Assembly (NCBI GenBank): GCA_905147135.1
Contig: LR990051.1
Coordinates: forward strand, 1,555,001-1,619,000
Reading direction: 5' to 3'
Origin: Blastobasis lacticolella
Taxonomy: Eukaryota > Arthropoda > Insecta > Lepidoptera > Blastobasidae
Length of the DNA stretch: 64,000 nucleotides
Below are positions 1-12,658 of this stretch, in pieces. Each line of letters starts with the position of its first letter. The stretch's first letter is position 1. The notes under the pieces were generated by a model, which was not told where the DNA came from, made no database searches, and saw nothing but the letters and a program-made list of their open reading frames with translations. The position numbers were made by a program, and so were the translations under genes.

Positions 1-427
1 AATTCCCAAACGAATCTACTCCACTTTGATGTGCTGGTATCCCTCTGTTAAATTTTAATTATGCCTCCACAATGGTTGGAGAAGCGAGCTCCTATGGTTT
101 CCTTAAAATAAAGCGGAGGTATAAATTAGGCGACCAATGTACCGTCGGGGTGTCTTTATAAACTCGTATAATAGATGTTTTAACCCAAAAACGATAAAGA
201 GAAGGCTATTTTGCATACGAAGTTCGTTAAAGTTAATTACAATACCCCACAGACATGCTTATAATATCTTTGCAGAGTTAATTTCAACGGAGGAATTTTC
301 TTGGATGTTCCTGCGGGCTTGGAGATTCTCTGTTCAATTTGTGAGCTCGAGAGTGATTTACACTATAAGATTTATATATATTTTAAAGATTAATGAAATT
401 ACACTATAGTAAAAAATATATATATGC

Positions 428-548
428 ATGGACAATTCACACGGCGCCAACTGGTCCCTATGTGAACAAAGCTTGTGGTATGTGTGCTAGACAACTTATG
501 AACTACTTATATACTTTTTATACACAAGCAATAATTATAACATAGTGT
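428..548 (-). mobile_element. SINE tail fragment (family A)
   Basis: Shares the tail block of the tRNA-derived SINE seen complete at 4811-5034: a GCGCCA motif, then AAGCTTGTG, then TAGACAAC and ACTTATATACTTTT. The tRNA-like head is missing. The identical copy is at 7178-7298. Confidence 0.6.
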
Positions 549-930
549 GTGCGAAAAACGAGGTGTGTGTTAAGTTTGACGTTTGATACATTTTCAGATT
601 TATGAAAGTTACTTGTTAACAAGGAAATTAATTTTGAGTTGTCAAGCGATGGATATTGTCATTGAACACACTCGCAGGCAACGTGGCATGTTCGTTCTAT
701 TTTTAAAGATGGTGCAAGTCAACGAGAATATATCCAATATGGATGAACACACTCAGGTAGTGGGACTCTGCCAACCTGAGGAGACCGCCTGGGTGAGTAC
801 CACGACTTTATAATTACCTACATTTGTAGGTGCGTACATCAATCTGTCTGTATTCATTTTTCAGTTTTTAATAGCAGTCGGAGATTTTTAGTGTTTGGCT
901 TAGGTAAGGTAAGGGAGAGGTAAGGTCCTG

Positions 931-1069
931 GGGCCCTATTTTTTAAACCACTCGCGTCTACGCGAACGCTCGCCGTCTAATGCTTGTTTTTTCTATCTCT
1001 AGCAACTTACCACGAGTGTGAAAGAGATAGGTCGCGCACGCGAGCGCTCGTGTGTTTCAAAATAGGGCC
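931..1069. mobile_element. MITE with GGGCCCTATTTT termini
   Basis: A short element bounded by imperfect inverted repeats: it starts GGGCCCTATTTTTTAAACCA and ends with the complement (TTTCAAAATAGGGCCT). The interior is rich in CGCG and GAGCGCTCG. No coding capacity. The same family recurs at 7681-7819 (duplicated copy), at 14412-14565 and, as a left-end fragment, around 3806-3890. Confidence 0.7.
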
Positions 1070-2407
1070 TAAGACTTGACACCATGCGAGGATCATTTAA
1101 TGGCCTAATCTAAACATTGACTGAAACTTTAATTAAACCCGGACCAGACGTTTCAGAGTCCATATGGTAACACACAGTAATAAACAGATCGATTAACTTA
1201 ACTCCATTGTCATTATTAGTTCTGCGTAAGAGTATCGCAGTTCGAAGTAAATGTAAGAACTAAGAAAATTCCAAGAACCTTGTTATTGCTGGAGAGTAGG
1301 TAGTTATTGAAATTGCTTTCCTGCAAATGCCAATTCGCGCCGCAAACAGTGTGCGAGCAATGAAATGCGAAACTATACCTCGGTTACTTTAGGAAGAGCT
1401 CTGACAGTACCTGCAATACACACATGCGGCTTTGCATTTTTGTTACCTGTAACTTAAATGTAAATGTCGTAGATGTTATAGGCGACAGTTACCACTTACC
1501 ATCAGGTGAGCTGGCTGCTCGCTGAGTAGCATAAAAAGACTTGCTTTTACTTAAACAAGACGCGATTTATGACAACGACGATGACAGTGAGCATTTTGTT
1601 TGATTATACGCACAGAGGATCGGGTAGAGGAAGGTTTTAATTCGATTACTTTAGCTTTGTGTTGTGCCAAAGCGCCGAGGAACCGTGAACTTGGGGCAAA
1701 ACGAATTTCTCATGAAGATCTTTCCAACTCGACGATCGGCATACGACATACATATATCCATGTGTATAGGCCTATCCAACGACACCCCATACAATGGTAT
1801 AGGCAAACAATTAATTACAATCAGTCTTCTTATTGTTTTAGTGATCTGATAATAAACAACCGTTCCGTATGTTGTTTAACAATTATATTTTATTCGATAC
1901 GCAAACTATAACACCGAACGTTTGAGTTTAATTCATCTAAAATATGTATAACCATACCAAATTTAAGCTTTCTAGCACCAACAGTCTCTAATTTAAGGCA
2001 TGGATAGACGAACTTGACGCATCAAAAAGAGTGCCTTGTTTTTTCTACGGAACAATAACATACAGTTAAAAATTATCAACAACCGGCATTTTAGGATTTT
2101 AACTTTTTTTAAAACATCAGCCAGAGCTCTTCCTACAGCAACCGATATAACCCGGGGTGCGGGGTATTTTAAAACACGTGCACTCTATTTTCAGGCTAGT
2201 TACTCGAATGCTAATGTACATATTCAATTTATGGGTCCTATTAAAGACATTGCATAGGCAAGTGGGTGTTGCCAGTCGCGGCACGTTGCCGGCGCGTGGC
2301 GGGAGCACGGAATATTAAGCGTCAGTGTTGCCTGCCTTGCGCCGTTTTTACCATAACTAGGTTTGCATCCATAAATGTTGCTTCGATTAACTTGGCTCTT
2401 ATGTCCC

Positions 2408-2824
2408 ACGACCTCAGCGGTTCGGTTGGTTAACATGTCTGCCTGCCACGCAGAGCTCCCAGTTTCGATTTCCGGCCGGGCAGAAATTGAAATGATGAAT
2501 TTCATTTTCTGTTACGGGTCTGGGTGTTATATGTGTGATAAGTATGAATTTAAAAGTATATAAGTAGTAAGGCTAGTTAGCGCTGTGTGAATTGTCGAAG
2601 CATCTTAATTTACTAATATTGCAGGGATAAATAAGAAAGTGTTTAAGGATGGGTAAATGATGAATTTCATTTTCTGTTACGGGTCTGGGTGTTATACGTG
2701 TGATGAGTATGAATTTAAAAGTTGATAAGTAGTGAGGCTAGTGAGCGCTGAGTGAATTGTCAAAGCATATTTATTTACTAATATTGTAGGGTTAAATAAG
2801 AAAGTGTTTAAGGATGGGTAAATA
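2408..2824 (+). mobile_element. tRNA-derived SINE (family A) with duplicated tail
   Basis: The left part resembles a tRNA head (A-box-like GGTTCGGTTGGTTAA, B-box-like GTTTCGATTTCC), followed by the family's GGGCAGAAATTG link and tail. The tail, 2491-2655, is then repeated in direct orientation at 2656-2824 with about 165-bp period and modest divergence. The identical pair is at 9158-9574 in the second large repeat. Confidence 0.65.
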
Positions 2825-3136
2825 TGTTGATGGATGTATCACATGTGTCACTCTTTCACTCAAAAACTACTGAAGGGACTTTCATTTAGTTCGTCAGTGT
2901 AGTTCCGGTAGGAATAGCTACAGCATAACCGAATTGTACGCGGACTAATTATATTTCTAGTAACAGCACTGTTTTAGGCAATTTCGTGGTACGACAATTT
3001 TGGAAGAGATTAGTTACTAAACTTTAAATTATATTCTATACACTGGAATATACTGACATAGACTGTAGTCTGGATTTACTACACACAATATCACATCAAT
3101 TTCATTCACCATTTGATTAGATACCTTGTCTTTCTG

Positions 3137-3285
3137 TACATAGTATAAAACAAAGTCACTTCCCGCCCTCTGTCCGTATATATCTATATACACTTAGATA
3201 TTTTAAACTACACAGCTGATTTTAATACAGTTTTCAACAATAGATAGAGTGATTCAAAAGGAAGGTTTATAAGCACTTATTTTAC
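3137..3285 (+). mobile_element. Helitron-like fragment
   Basis: Begins ACATAGTATAAAACAAAGTC and contains AATAGATAGAGTGATTCAAA and GGAAGGTTTATAAGC, the same order of blocks as the element at 12250-12452, but without the CTAG 3' end. Duplicated at 9887-10035. Confidence 0.5.
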
Positions 3286-4810
3286 ATATACGCGTACAAA
3301 ATCGTGCTGAGGCCATGTGTAACAGAGAATAAAAATTGCCCTGTTCGAATTAAGGACACATTCAAGTGGAATAACACAAAAAGCCTACAAGCTCTTTTGT
3401 TTAATTTCCAAGCCGAGTAAACCTTTGTCTTGGCAACGAAACCCTTACACGGGGAACCCCAGTTGTATGTTGGCATCTTAAAAATTAATTTGCCACCATT
3501 GTCGACTTGGGTGTTGTTCTGTAGCCATTGTGGCCAGTTTTGTAGCTCTAGCTTCTGGAATAAGTGCGACAATAGCCCCTATTGAAACAATACTTGCTTC
3601 GGGTAACTGCTCGTTCGTGTCTTCAGTTATTCTTTTGTCTTCTTGTTAAGCCCAATGCAGCCCCCTGGGGCACGCTTGGCAATGCAACTATGCGAGACGC
3701 GGGGCTTTTCATAATCACGATGGGATCGTTACGAGCGATATTTTTGTGACTAAGGTGTCTCGGACACGTTCGCAATCTGATTCAAAGAGATGTAACGATA
3801 TCTGGAGCCCGATTTTTGAACCGCTCGCATCCACGCGCACGCTAGCCTTCTAGCCTTCTTTTCTACTCTAGTAAGTTGCTAGACTACACGATTGTATAAT
3901 ATTATATATATTGTACACGATGTAAACGATTAAAAAATGGAGACACAGTCGTAGAAAATCTAGACTCTCAAATCCAACAATAGCGTCTAAAAAGGCACGA
4001 CTGTAGCTCTTCGGAAAGCTCAAAATTTACAAGCTCGATCTTGTATTCTGTAGAACTGGCGGATTTGTCCCATTTCATTCCACATTTGACGCGCCACGAT
4101 GGCGCGTCCAGTCGTTCGAAGCCACACACAGACATCCAGATACCTACAGAAAGTCACAGAATCACAGAGCCACAAATACACACCCCAAACTTATAACACT
4201 CCTTTTTATTCGTCGGAGGTTAACAATAGTCGGTACAATAACCTAAAACTGAAACTGACCCACGAAACTTTATATAAAGTGGGATAATTGTACAATTAAC
4301 TGAAGTTTGTAATAACACTTCTAAAGTTATTTCGATAGGCTTTGAATTTCAATCAAGAGCCGTCTACACTTTATCATCAAATATTTATGTTATTATTGTT
4401 GTTAATCATTTTCGGTCTCGTAATAAAGTTTGTTGAAGGTCTTTCATGAAACTAACAACTAATCTATTGGACGATGAGAAACGCTGTTATCGCCCAATAT
4501 GTTACTTTCCCACGGCCATGAAAAGCGATAAGAGACAAGGACGTACAGAAGACAGCACATCGACCTACTGACCACCAATACTAACCTGTCCGACAGAAAA
4601 AGTCAGATAATCTCCGACCAGGCTAACATTTATTCTTATATTTTCTACATTACTGAAATGTATTAAATTTTTTTATGTTAAAGGTACGTCAGACAAACAG
4701 GCAAGCGGGCCACCTGATAGAAAGTGGTCACCACCGCCACCACGAGGGAAGTTACCAATGCGTTGTCCGCCTCTGAAGAGACCTCAACAATAAATAATAA
4801 TAATAATAAT

Positions 4811-5034
4811 ACACACAGCGCCATCTAGCCCAAAAGTAAGCAAAGCTTGTGTTATGGGTGCTAGATAACTGACAAACTACTTATATACTTTTGAATATAT
4901 AATTATTATACATAGAACACCCAGACCGGTAACAGAAATTAAAATTCATCGTTTCAATTTCTGCCCAGCCGGGAATTGAACCCGGGACCTCTTGCGTGAC
5001 AGACCGGCATGACCACTGAACCACTCAGGTTGTC
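4811..5034 (-). mobile_element. tRNA-derived SINE (family A)
   Basis: On the minus strand it opens with a tRNA-like head: A box TGGTTCAGTGG and B box GGGTTCAATTCC, then GGGCAGAAATTG, an AT-rich middle, and the tail ending near TAGATGGCGCTGTGTG. These internal boxes are RNA polymerase III promoter elements in this class. It abuts an (AAT)n tract on the plus strand. Other copies or pieces: 428, 2408, 11460, 30258, 47290 and 57950. Confidence 0.75.
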
Positions 5035-6584
5035 AATGTTGCTTTACTATTTACTTTGTTAATGAAACAAAGCTAAGACACATCCGATTAAACTAGCTTT
5101 CAATGGAGAAAATTGCATCCAAATCGGTCCATCCGTTTGGGAGCTACGAGGCCACAGACAAACACCTCCATAGAGCCACAGATATACAGAACAACAGATA
5201 CACACATCAAACTAATAACACCCCTCTTTTTCGTCAGGAATAATGAGCTAGCATCACCAAGGATGCGAGTACAAACCGGTGACGGTGCAAAGTCTAAACA
5301 GGGTAGATCAAGATGCTGTCATCTGTACACACGAGGTACATGCGTGCGACAGAGATCACGCTGTACGAAGCTGAACTAGCCAATGTCCTTTATTTAACGT
5401 CCCTACATAGGTAGCTATTGTGTTATACGTACGGGTGTAGCGATGGTATATCACCTCCTTCTGATACATATTCTCTTTCTGTTCAAAATTCAAAACCATT
5501 CTTCAAAATTCTATCAAAACGTTTAAATTCAAATATCAGGAGTTTGGTTAGATTCTATTTTATTTTCGGGACTCGTAAATAAGATTTTAAGGACAAAAAA
5601 AGGCCTTAGCCTCATTCGCTAAAAGTTCTATAAATACCATGTAACTAGATAAAGTACTCGAAACAGTGTTATTTATTTTAATTCATACAGTATAACGTTA
5701 GTGAGTGTTTATTAACTTAACAGCCTTTCAGCGATTAATTTCTTCATCTTAGGGTTTACAGCTGTCATCCACCACAATCCTATTTACAACCGCCTACACC
5801 CAGGTCGCTGACCGGACGTAGCGCGACACGGGGATACCGTTCGCGTCACGTGTTATACGCCGCTTACAAATCGCGTAGGCGTCGCGTCCGCATAGTCACC
5901 GCGTAGTCAACGCGCCCGAAAAGGAATCGCGCAGCATACCATATTGGCGCAGATGATGATGCGGTGACTAGGATGGTGCGACGCGACGACTGTGCGGGCG
6001 CGATGCGAGCGCTGCGCGTTGGTTTACAAAAACTTTGTGTCATTTGCATAGAAATCAAAATTGTATTAACATTTGGGAGAAATCGCGCGTACATCGCGTA
6101 CATCGCGTACGTCTGTATGGGATCTAATGGGATTTTTTTTTATGGAGCCTGGGATATCTAAGCTTTACTTTTCCAGTTACTGTAAAAGAAAAATTAAGAG
6201 TTTTTTAAGTTAACCAGTGACGCGAAGATGACTACGTTGTTAAGTAGGTGCTCAACATACTGAACCAGTCCAGATGAAGGAGCAGACCGTGGCGGGTACT
6301 TGGTGGAATAATTTAAACAAGGAGATGGACCAGGGCAACCTAACTATCCAGACAACCCAGACGAGAGGTCTCTGGCAAATATGGGTTGGATAAAGAAAAA
6401 GAAAAGCGTATACCCTCAAAATTACCTACAATCTAGACAACTTAAAGTATAGAACGAATAGACTTCTATATACAGGTTTCTCGGCCGCATCGTCACTTAC
6501 CACCAGGTGAGATGGCGGTCAAATGCCAGGCTAGTTCTTATAAAAAATACTCCTTAGTTGTATAAACTGTCATCTCCATGACCC

Positions 6585-6659
6585 AACCCTGCTACGGGAT
6601 TCGAACCTGGTACCCCACGCTTACGACTCTGACACCGTAACCACTCGGCCACCGACGCT
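6585..6659 (-). mobile_element. SINE head fragment (family B)
   Basis: The minus strand reads GCGTCGGTGGCCGAGTGGTT, the A-box half of a tRNA-like head, followed by a B box GGTTCGAATCCC. The tail is missing. This is the head of the second SINE family of the window (other copies at 15361, 25676, 29963, 34057, 37441, 43450, 48462 and 55795). Confidence 0.65.
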
Positions 6660-6750
6660 TCTAGTTGTAATTTTCTCAAATTCATCATCTGTCTGGTCCT
6701 ATTATACCTTAGCTTAGTACTCAAGTTGTAATCAAGAATATTTAAAGGAT

Positions 6751-9700
6751 AATTCCCAAACGAATCTACTCCACTTTGATGTGCTGGTATCCCTCTGTTA
6801 AATTTTAATTATGCCTCCACAATGGTTGGAGAAGCGAGCTCCTATGGTTTCCTTAAAATAAAGCGGAGGTATAAATTAGGCGACCAATGTACCGTCGGGG
6901 TGTCTTTATAAACTCGTATAATAGATGTTTTAACCCAAAAACGATAAAGAGAAGGCTATTTTGCATACGAAGTTCGTTAAAGTTAATTACAATACCCCAC
7001 AGACATGCTTATAATATCTTTGCAGAGTTAATTTCAACGGAGGAATTTTCTTGGATGTTCCTGCGGGCTTGGAGATTCTCTGTTCAATTTGTGAGCTCGA
7101 GAGTGATTTACACTATAAGATTTATATATATTTTAAAGATTAATGAAATTACACTATAGTAAAAAATATATATATGCATGGACAATTCACACGGCGCCAA
7201 CTGGTCCCTATGTGAACAAAGCTTGTGGTATGTGTGCTAGACAACTTATGAACTACTTATATACTTTTTATACACAAGCAATAATTATAACATAGTGTGT
7301 GCGAAAAACGAGGTGTGTGTTAAGTTTGACGTTTGATACATTTTCAGATTTATGAAAGTTACTTGTTAACAAGGAAATTAATTTTGAGTTGTCAAGCGAT
7401 GGATATTGTCATTGAACACACTCGCAGGCAACGTGGCATGTTCGTTCTATTTTTAAAGATGGTGCAAGTCAACGAGAATATATCCAATATGGATGAACAC
7501 ACTCAGGTAGTGGGACTCTGCCAACCTGAGGAGACCGCCTGGGTGAGTACCACGACTTTATAATTACCTACATTTGTAGGTGCGTACATCAATCTGTCTG
7601 TATTCATTTTTCAGTTTTTAATAGCAGTCGGAGATTTTTAGTGTTTGGCTTAGGTAAGGTAAGGGAGAGGTAAGGTCCTGGGGCCCTATTTTTTAAACCA
7701 CTCGCGTCTACGCGAACGCTCGCCGTCTAATGCTTGTTTTTTCTATCTCTAGCAACTTACCACGAGTGTGAAAGAGATAGGTCGCGCACGCGAGCGCTCG
7801 TGTGTTTCAAAATAGGGCCTAAGACTTGACACCATGCGAGGATCATTTAATGGCCTAATCTAAACATTGACTGAAACTTTAATTAAACCCGGACCAGACG
7901 TTTCAGAGTCCATATGGTAACACACAGTAATAAACAGATCGATTAACTTAACTCCATTGTCATTATTAGTTCTGCGTAAGAGTATCGCAGTTCGAAGTAA
8001 ATGTAAGAACTAAGAAAATTCCAAGAACCTTGTTATTGCTGGAGAGTAGGTAGTTATTGAAATTGCTTTCCTGCAAATGCCAATTCGCGCCGCAAACAGT
8101 GTGCGAGCAATGAAATGCGAAACTATACCTCGGTTACTTTAGGAAGAGCTCTGACAGTACCTGCAATACACACATGCGGCTTTGCATTTTTGTTACCTGT
8201 AACTTAAATGTAAATGTCGTAGATGTTATAGGCGACAGTTACCACTTACCATCAGGTGAGCTGGCTGCTCGCTGAGTAGCATAAAAAGACTTGCTTTTAC
8301 TTAAACAAGACGCGATTTATGACAACGACGATGACAGTGAGCATTTTGTTTGATTATACGCACAGAGGATCGGGTAGAGGAAGGTTTTAATTCGATTACT
8401 TTAGCTTTGTGTTGTGCCAAAGCGCCGAGGAACCGTGAACTTGGGGCAAAACGAATTTCTCATGAAGATCTTTCCAACTCGACGATCGGCATACGACATA
8501 CATATATCCATGTGTATAGGCCTATCCAACGACACCCCATACAATGGTATAGGCAAACAATTAATTACAATCAGTCTTCTTATTGTTTTAGTGATCTGAT
8601 AATAAACAACCGTTCCGTATGTTGTTTAACAATTATATTTTATTCGATACGCAAACTATAACACCGAACGTTTGAGTTTAATTCATCTAAAATATGTATA
8701 ACCATACCAAATTTAAGCTTTCTAGCACCAACAGTCTCTAATTTAAGGCATGGATAGACGAACTTGACGCATCAAAAAGAGTGCCTTGTTTTTTCTACGG
8801 AACAATAACATACAGTTAAAAATTATCAACAACCGGCATTTTAGGATTTTAACTTTTTTTAAAACATCAGCCAGAGCTCTTCCTACAGCAACCGATATAA
8901 CCCGGGGTGCGGGGTATTTTAAAACACGTGCACTCTATTTTCAGGCTAGTTACTCGAATGCTAATGTACATATTCAATTTATGGGTCCTATTAAAGACAT
9001 TGCATAGGCAAGTGGGTGTTGCCAGTCGCGGCACGTTGCCGGCGCGTGGCGGGAGCACGGAATATTAAGCGTCAGTGTTGCCTGCCTTGCGCCGTTTTTA
9101 CCATAACTAGGTTTGCATCCATAAATGTTGCTTCGATTAACTTGGCTCTTATGTCCCACGACCTCAGCGGTTCGGTTGGTTAACATGTCTGCCTGCCACG
9201 CAGAGCTCCCAGTTTCGATTTCCGGCCGGGCAGAAATTGAAATGATGAATTTCATTTTCTGTTACGGGTCTGGGTGTTATATGTGTGATAAGTATGAATT
9301 TAAAAGTATATAAGTAGTAAGGCTAGTTAGCGCTGTGTGAATTGTCGAAGCATCTTAATTTACTAATATTGCAGGGATAAATAAGAAAGTGTTTAAGGAT
9401 GGGTAAATGATGAATTTCATTTTCTGTTACGGGTCTGGGTGTTATACGTGTGATGAGTATGAATTTAAAAGTTGATAAGTAGTGAGGCTAGTGAGCGCTG
9501 AGTGAATTGTCAAAGCATATTTATTTACTAATATTGTAGGGTTAAATAAGAAAGTGTTTAAGGATGGGTAAATATGTTGATGGATGTATCACATGTGTCA
9601 CTCTTTCACTCAAAAACTACTGAAGGGACTTTCATTTAGTTCGTCAGTGTAGTTCCGGTAGGAATAGCTACAGCATAACCGAATTGTACGCGGACTAATT

Positions 9701-10856
9701 ATATTTCTAGTAACAGCACTGTTTTAGGCAATTTCGTGGTACGACAATTTTGGAAGAGATTAGTTACTAAACTTTAAATTATATTCTATACACTGGAATA
9801 TACTGACATAGACTGTAGTCTGGATTTACTACACACAATATCACATCAATTTCATTCACCATTTGATTAGATACCTTGTCTTTCTGTACATAGTATAAAA
9901 CAAAGTCACTTCCCGCCCTCTGTCCGTATATATCTATATACACTTAGATATTTTAAACTACACAGCTGATTTTAATACAGTTTTCAACAATAGATAGAGT
10001 GATTCAAAAGGAAGGTTTATAAGCACTTATTTTACATATACGCGTACAAAATCGTGCTGAGGCCATGTGTAACAGAGAATAAAAATTGCCCTGTTCGAAT
10101 TAAGGACACATTCAAGTGGAATAACACAAAAAGCCTACAAGCTCTTTTGTTTAATTTCCAAGCCGAGTAAACCTTTGTCTTGGCAACGAAACCCTTACAC
10201 GGGGAACCCCAGTTGTATGTTGGCATCTTAAAAATTAATTTGCCACCATTGTCGACTTGGGTGTTGTTCTGTAGCCATTGTGGCCAGTTTTGTAGCTCTA
10301 GCTTCTGGAATAAGTGCGACAATAGCCCCTATTGAAACAATACTTGCTTCGGGTAACTGCTCGTTCGTGTCTTCAGTTATTCTTTTGTCTTCTTGTTAAG
10401 CCCAATGCAGCCCCCTGGGGCACGCTTGGCAATGCAACTATGCGAGACGCGGGGCTTTTCATAATCACGATGGGATCGTTACGAGCGATATTTTTGTGAC
10501 TAAGGTGTCTCGGACACGTTCGCAATCTGATTCAAAGAGATGTAACGATATCTGGAGCCCGATTTTTGAACCGCTCGCATCCACGCGCACGCTAGCCTTC
10601 TAGCCTTCTTTTCTACTCTAGTAAGTTGCTAGACTACACGATTGTATAATATTATATATATTGTACACGATGTAAACGATTAAAAAATGGAGACACAGTC
10701 GTAGAAAATCTAGACTCTCAAATCCAACAATAGCGTCTAAAAAGGCACGACTGTAGCTCTTCGGAAAGCTCAAAATTTACAAGCTCGATCTTGTATTCTG
10801 TAGAACTGGCGGATTTGTCCCATTTCATTCCACATTTGACGCGCCACGATGGCGCG
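6751..10856. repeat. Large direct duplication, copy 2
   Basis: Identical to 1-4106. All mobile-element fragments of copy 1 recur at +6750: the MITE at 7681-7819, the SINE with duplicated tail at 9158-9574 and the Helitron-like fragment at 9887-10035. The absence of visible substitutions over 4.1 kb means either a recent event or a duplicated contig end. Confidence 0.95.
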
Positions 10857-12249
10857 GGCAAAGCAAGTTCTTCTAGCGTCCCAATATTAAGCTCCGAATT
10901 CGGATACCAGCTTTTGAGCGTTAATGACCTCTCACATTTGCTATTGGTTCGTTAGTATCCGCACATATTCGCTCTCACCGGCTGCCGAGCATCCAATCAG
11001 CGAAAATTCCTTGTTTGCCCGCCGAATTGCGATGGACAGACGGACGCCCTCGCCATTACATATTCAAATTTTTATCCCCTTTTCACCTGGACCTGGACGC
11101 GATGGAGAACGCGATGTAAAGTTGATTTGTATCAATTATGATCCTACTTTTGTATTAAATGTTTTGTTCGTATTTTAACCCCAGACGAAAAGAGGGGGGT
11201 GTTTTAAGTTGGATGTGTGTGTCTGTGACTCTGTGGCGCCGTAGTTCCGAAAGGATGGGCCGATTTGGATGCGATTTCTCTATTTGAAAGGCAGTTTAAT
11301 AGAGATGGTTCTATGTTTTGTTGCATTCAAATCGCTTCTATCGGTATCTATATGTAAACTTGGTCGGGGGTTACTTGACTTTTTCTGTCAGTTGAGTCAT
11401 AAAATTACGGGAAATGTACAATGCTTACGATAATAATGATAAAAAATCGTGGACAAATTCAAACAGCGCCATCTAGCCCCAAAGTAAGCAAAGCTTGTGT
11501 TATGAGTGCTAGATAACTGATAAACTACTTATATACTTTTAAATACATACTTATTATACATAGGTACCTTACAATTCCAAATGAGTCTAGGTATAGTTAC
11601 CATAACGTATACCTTTCTCAAAGCCCAGCAATGCATGTACCGCTGGTGTAGTTGTTGCCTATGGACGGCGGTGATCACTTAAAATCAGATGATCCTCGCT
11701 CGTTTGCCTCCACAAAAACGGGCCAGTCATTAAAAAAAATATGAAAATTCGGTATTCGAAAATGTGCCTAGATAGGACGGAATGTTCCGAATGCAAAATA
11801 AATTGGGCTGTCTGCCAATTTGTAAAAAATAAATACCAATAAATTCTAATACTACTTTCTGAATGAACTTCATTTTCGAATATTCAGCGTGCTTGCGAGC
11901 TATGCTCGGTGTCTGTCCTCTATTTAAGTGTAAAATTTACACACCACAATACACATTAATATAATGAAATGTCCTTAGTTGAACCCCAAGGTCAAAAACA
12001 TAGGTTTTAGGATAGTCGCTAAACAGAAGCGTCAATTTGTAGGCCATATTCATAAGCTCTGTTGGTGTCCACGCTAAGGTTCAAAAGAACGTTACTCGCT
12101 CGTACAATTCGGATGTGGAATGTTTTCTTTAGAGGTCTCCTTAGTGACGGGCAAAGCATTTGTCGCACCCCTGGTGTTGATGATGTCCACAGGCGGCGCT
12201 GACCACTTTCCATCAGGAGACCCGATTGCCTGTTTGTCAACCTTCACTA
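10857..12249. other. Noncoding stretch with dispersed repeats
   Basis: No gene is supported. 11178-11400 is a dispersed repeat starting near ACGAAAAGAGGGG and continuing with GGATGGGCCGATTTGGATGC; relatives lie at 51310-51480 and 56711-56920. 11460-11560 is a SINE family A tail on the minus strand. 11640-11745 and 12150-12240 are LINE-like 3' ends. Confidence 0.55.
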
Positions 12250-12452
12250 TCACTACATAGTATAAAACAAAGTCGCTTTCTCTGTCCCTATGTCCCTTTG
12301 TATGCTTAAATCTTTGAAACTACGCAACGGATTTTGATGCGGGTTTCAACAGCAGATAGAGTGATTCAAGAGGAAGGTTTATAAGCAAGTAGAAAGAGGG
12401 TAGGTAGGAGTAAAGTAGGTGTACGCGAACGAAGTCGCGCCGGGTCCACTAG
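12250..12452 (+). mobile_element. Non-autonomous Helitron-like element 1
   Basis: Starts TCACTACATAGTATAAAAC after an A and ends GGGTCCACTAG before a T, matching the Helitron pattern of 5' TC, 3' CTAG and insertion between A and T. A short GC-rich palindrome (CGCGAACGAAGTCGCG) lies just before the end, as the family's 3' hairpin does. No coding capacity, so it would depend on a Rep/helicase supplied elsewhere. Related pieces are at 3137, 26341, 31975 and 56930. Confidence 0.65.
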
Positions 12453-12658
12453 TCTAATATATAAAATTCTCGTGTCACAGTTTTCGTTGCCATACTCCTC
12501 CGAAACGGCTTGACCGATTTTGATGAAATTTTTTGTGCTTATCCGGTATCTATGAGAATCGGCCAACATCTATTTTTCATCCCCCCAATGTTAGGGGTAG
12601 TCCACCCCTAAATTTTTTTTTATTTATATGGCAAAACAACGTTTGCCGGGTCAGCTAG
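12453..12658 (+). mobile_element. Non-autonomous Helitron-like element 2
   Basis: Starts TCTAATATATAAAATTC directly at the last base of element 1 and ends GCCGGGTCAGCTAG before a T. The interior has the GAAACGGCTTGACCGATTTTG block common in lepidopteran Helitron-like repeats. No spacer separates the two elements and they share orientation. Confidence 0.65.

Larger units (their letters stand above)
1..4106. repeat. Large direct duplication, copy 1
   Basis: This segment reads the same as 6751-10856 base for base wherever I compared it, and every open frame in one copy has an identical partner 6750 bases away. The right end is sharp: both copies run through the palindrome GCGCCACGATGGCGC and its next base, then diverge at 4107 and 10857. 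The left end is outside the window. No gene is recognised inside; it holds a MITE, SINE copies and Helitron-like debris. A 6750-bp tandem duplication explains the pattern, but an assembly duplication cannot be excluded. Confidence 0.95.
4107..6750. other. Spacer between the direct repeats (start of the 6750-bp unit)
   Basis: Present once in the window. If the duplication is tandem with 6750-bp period, this is the first part of the second unit. No gene is recognised. It carries a dispersed repeat at about 4110-4250, a LINE-like 3' fragment near 4682-4760 (GGCAAGCGGGCCACCTGAT), a complete SINE at 4811-5034, another dispersed repeat at 5045-5235, a CG-rich stretch at about 5810-6110, a LINE 3' end at 6475-6550 and a SINE head at 6585-6659. 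Confidence 0.7.

Noticed and set aside
137..409. 90-codon plus-strand frame repeated at 6887-7159
   Set aside because: It is repeated only because the whole 4.1-kb segment is. No domain or splice evidence, and composition is like the AT-rich surroundings.
4976..5030. tRNA gene-like sequences in several places, such as the SINE heads at 4976, 6600, 15400, 30425 and 37930
   Set aside because: They have A and B boxes but always continue into a common SINE tail and do not fold as full cloverleaves by eye. Treated as SINE heads.
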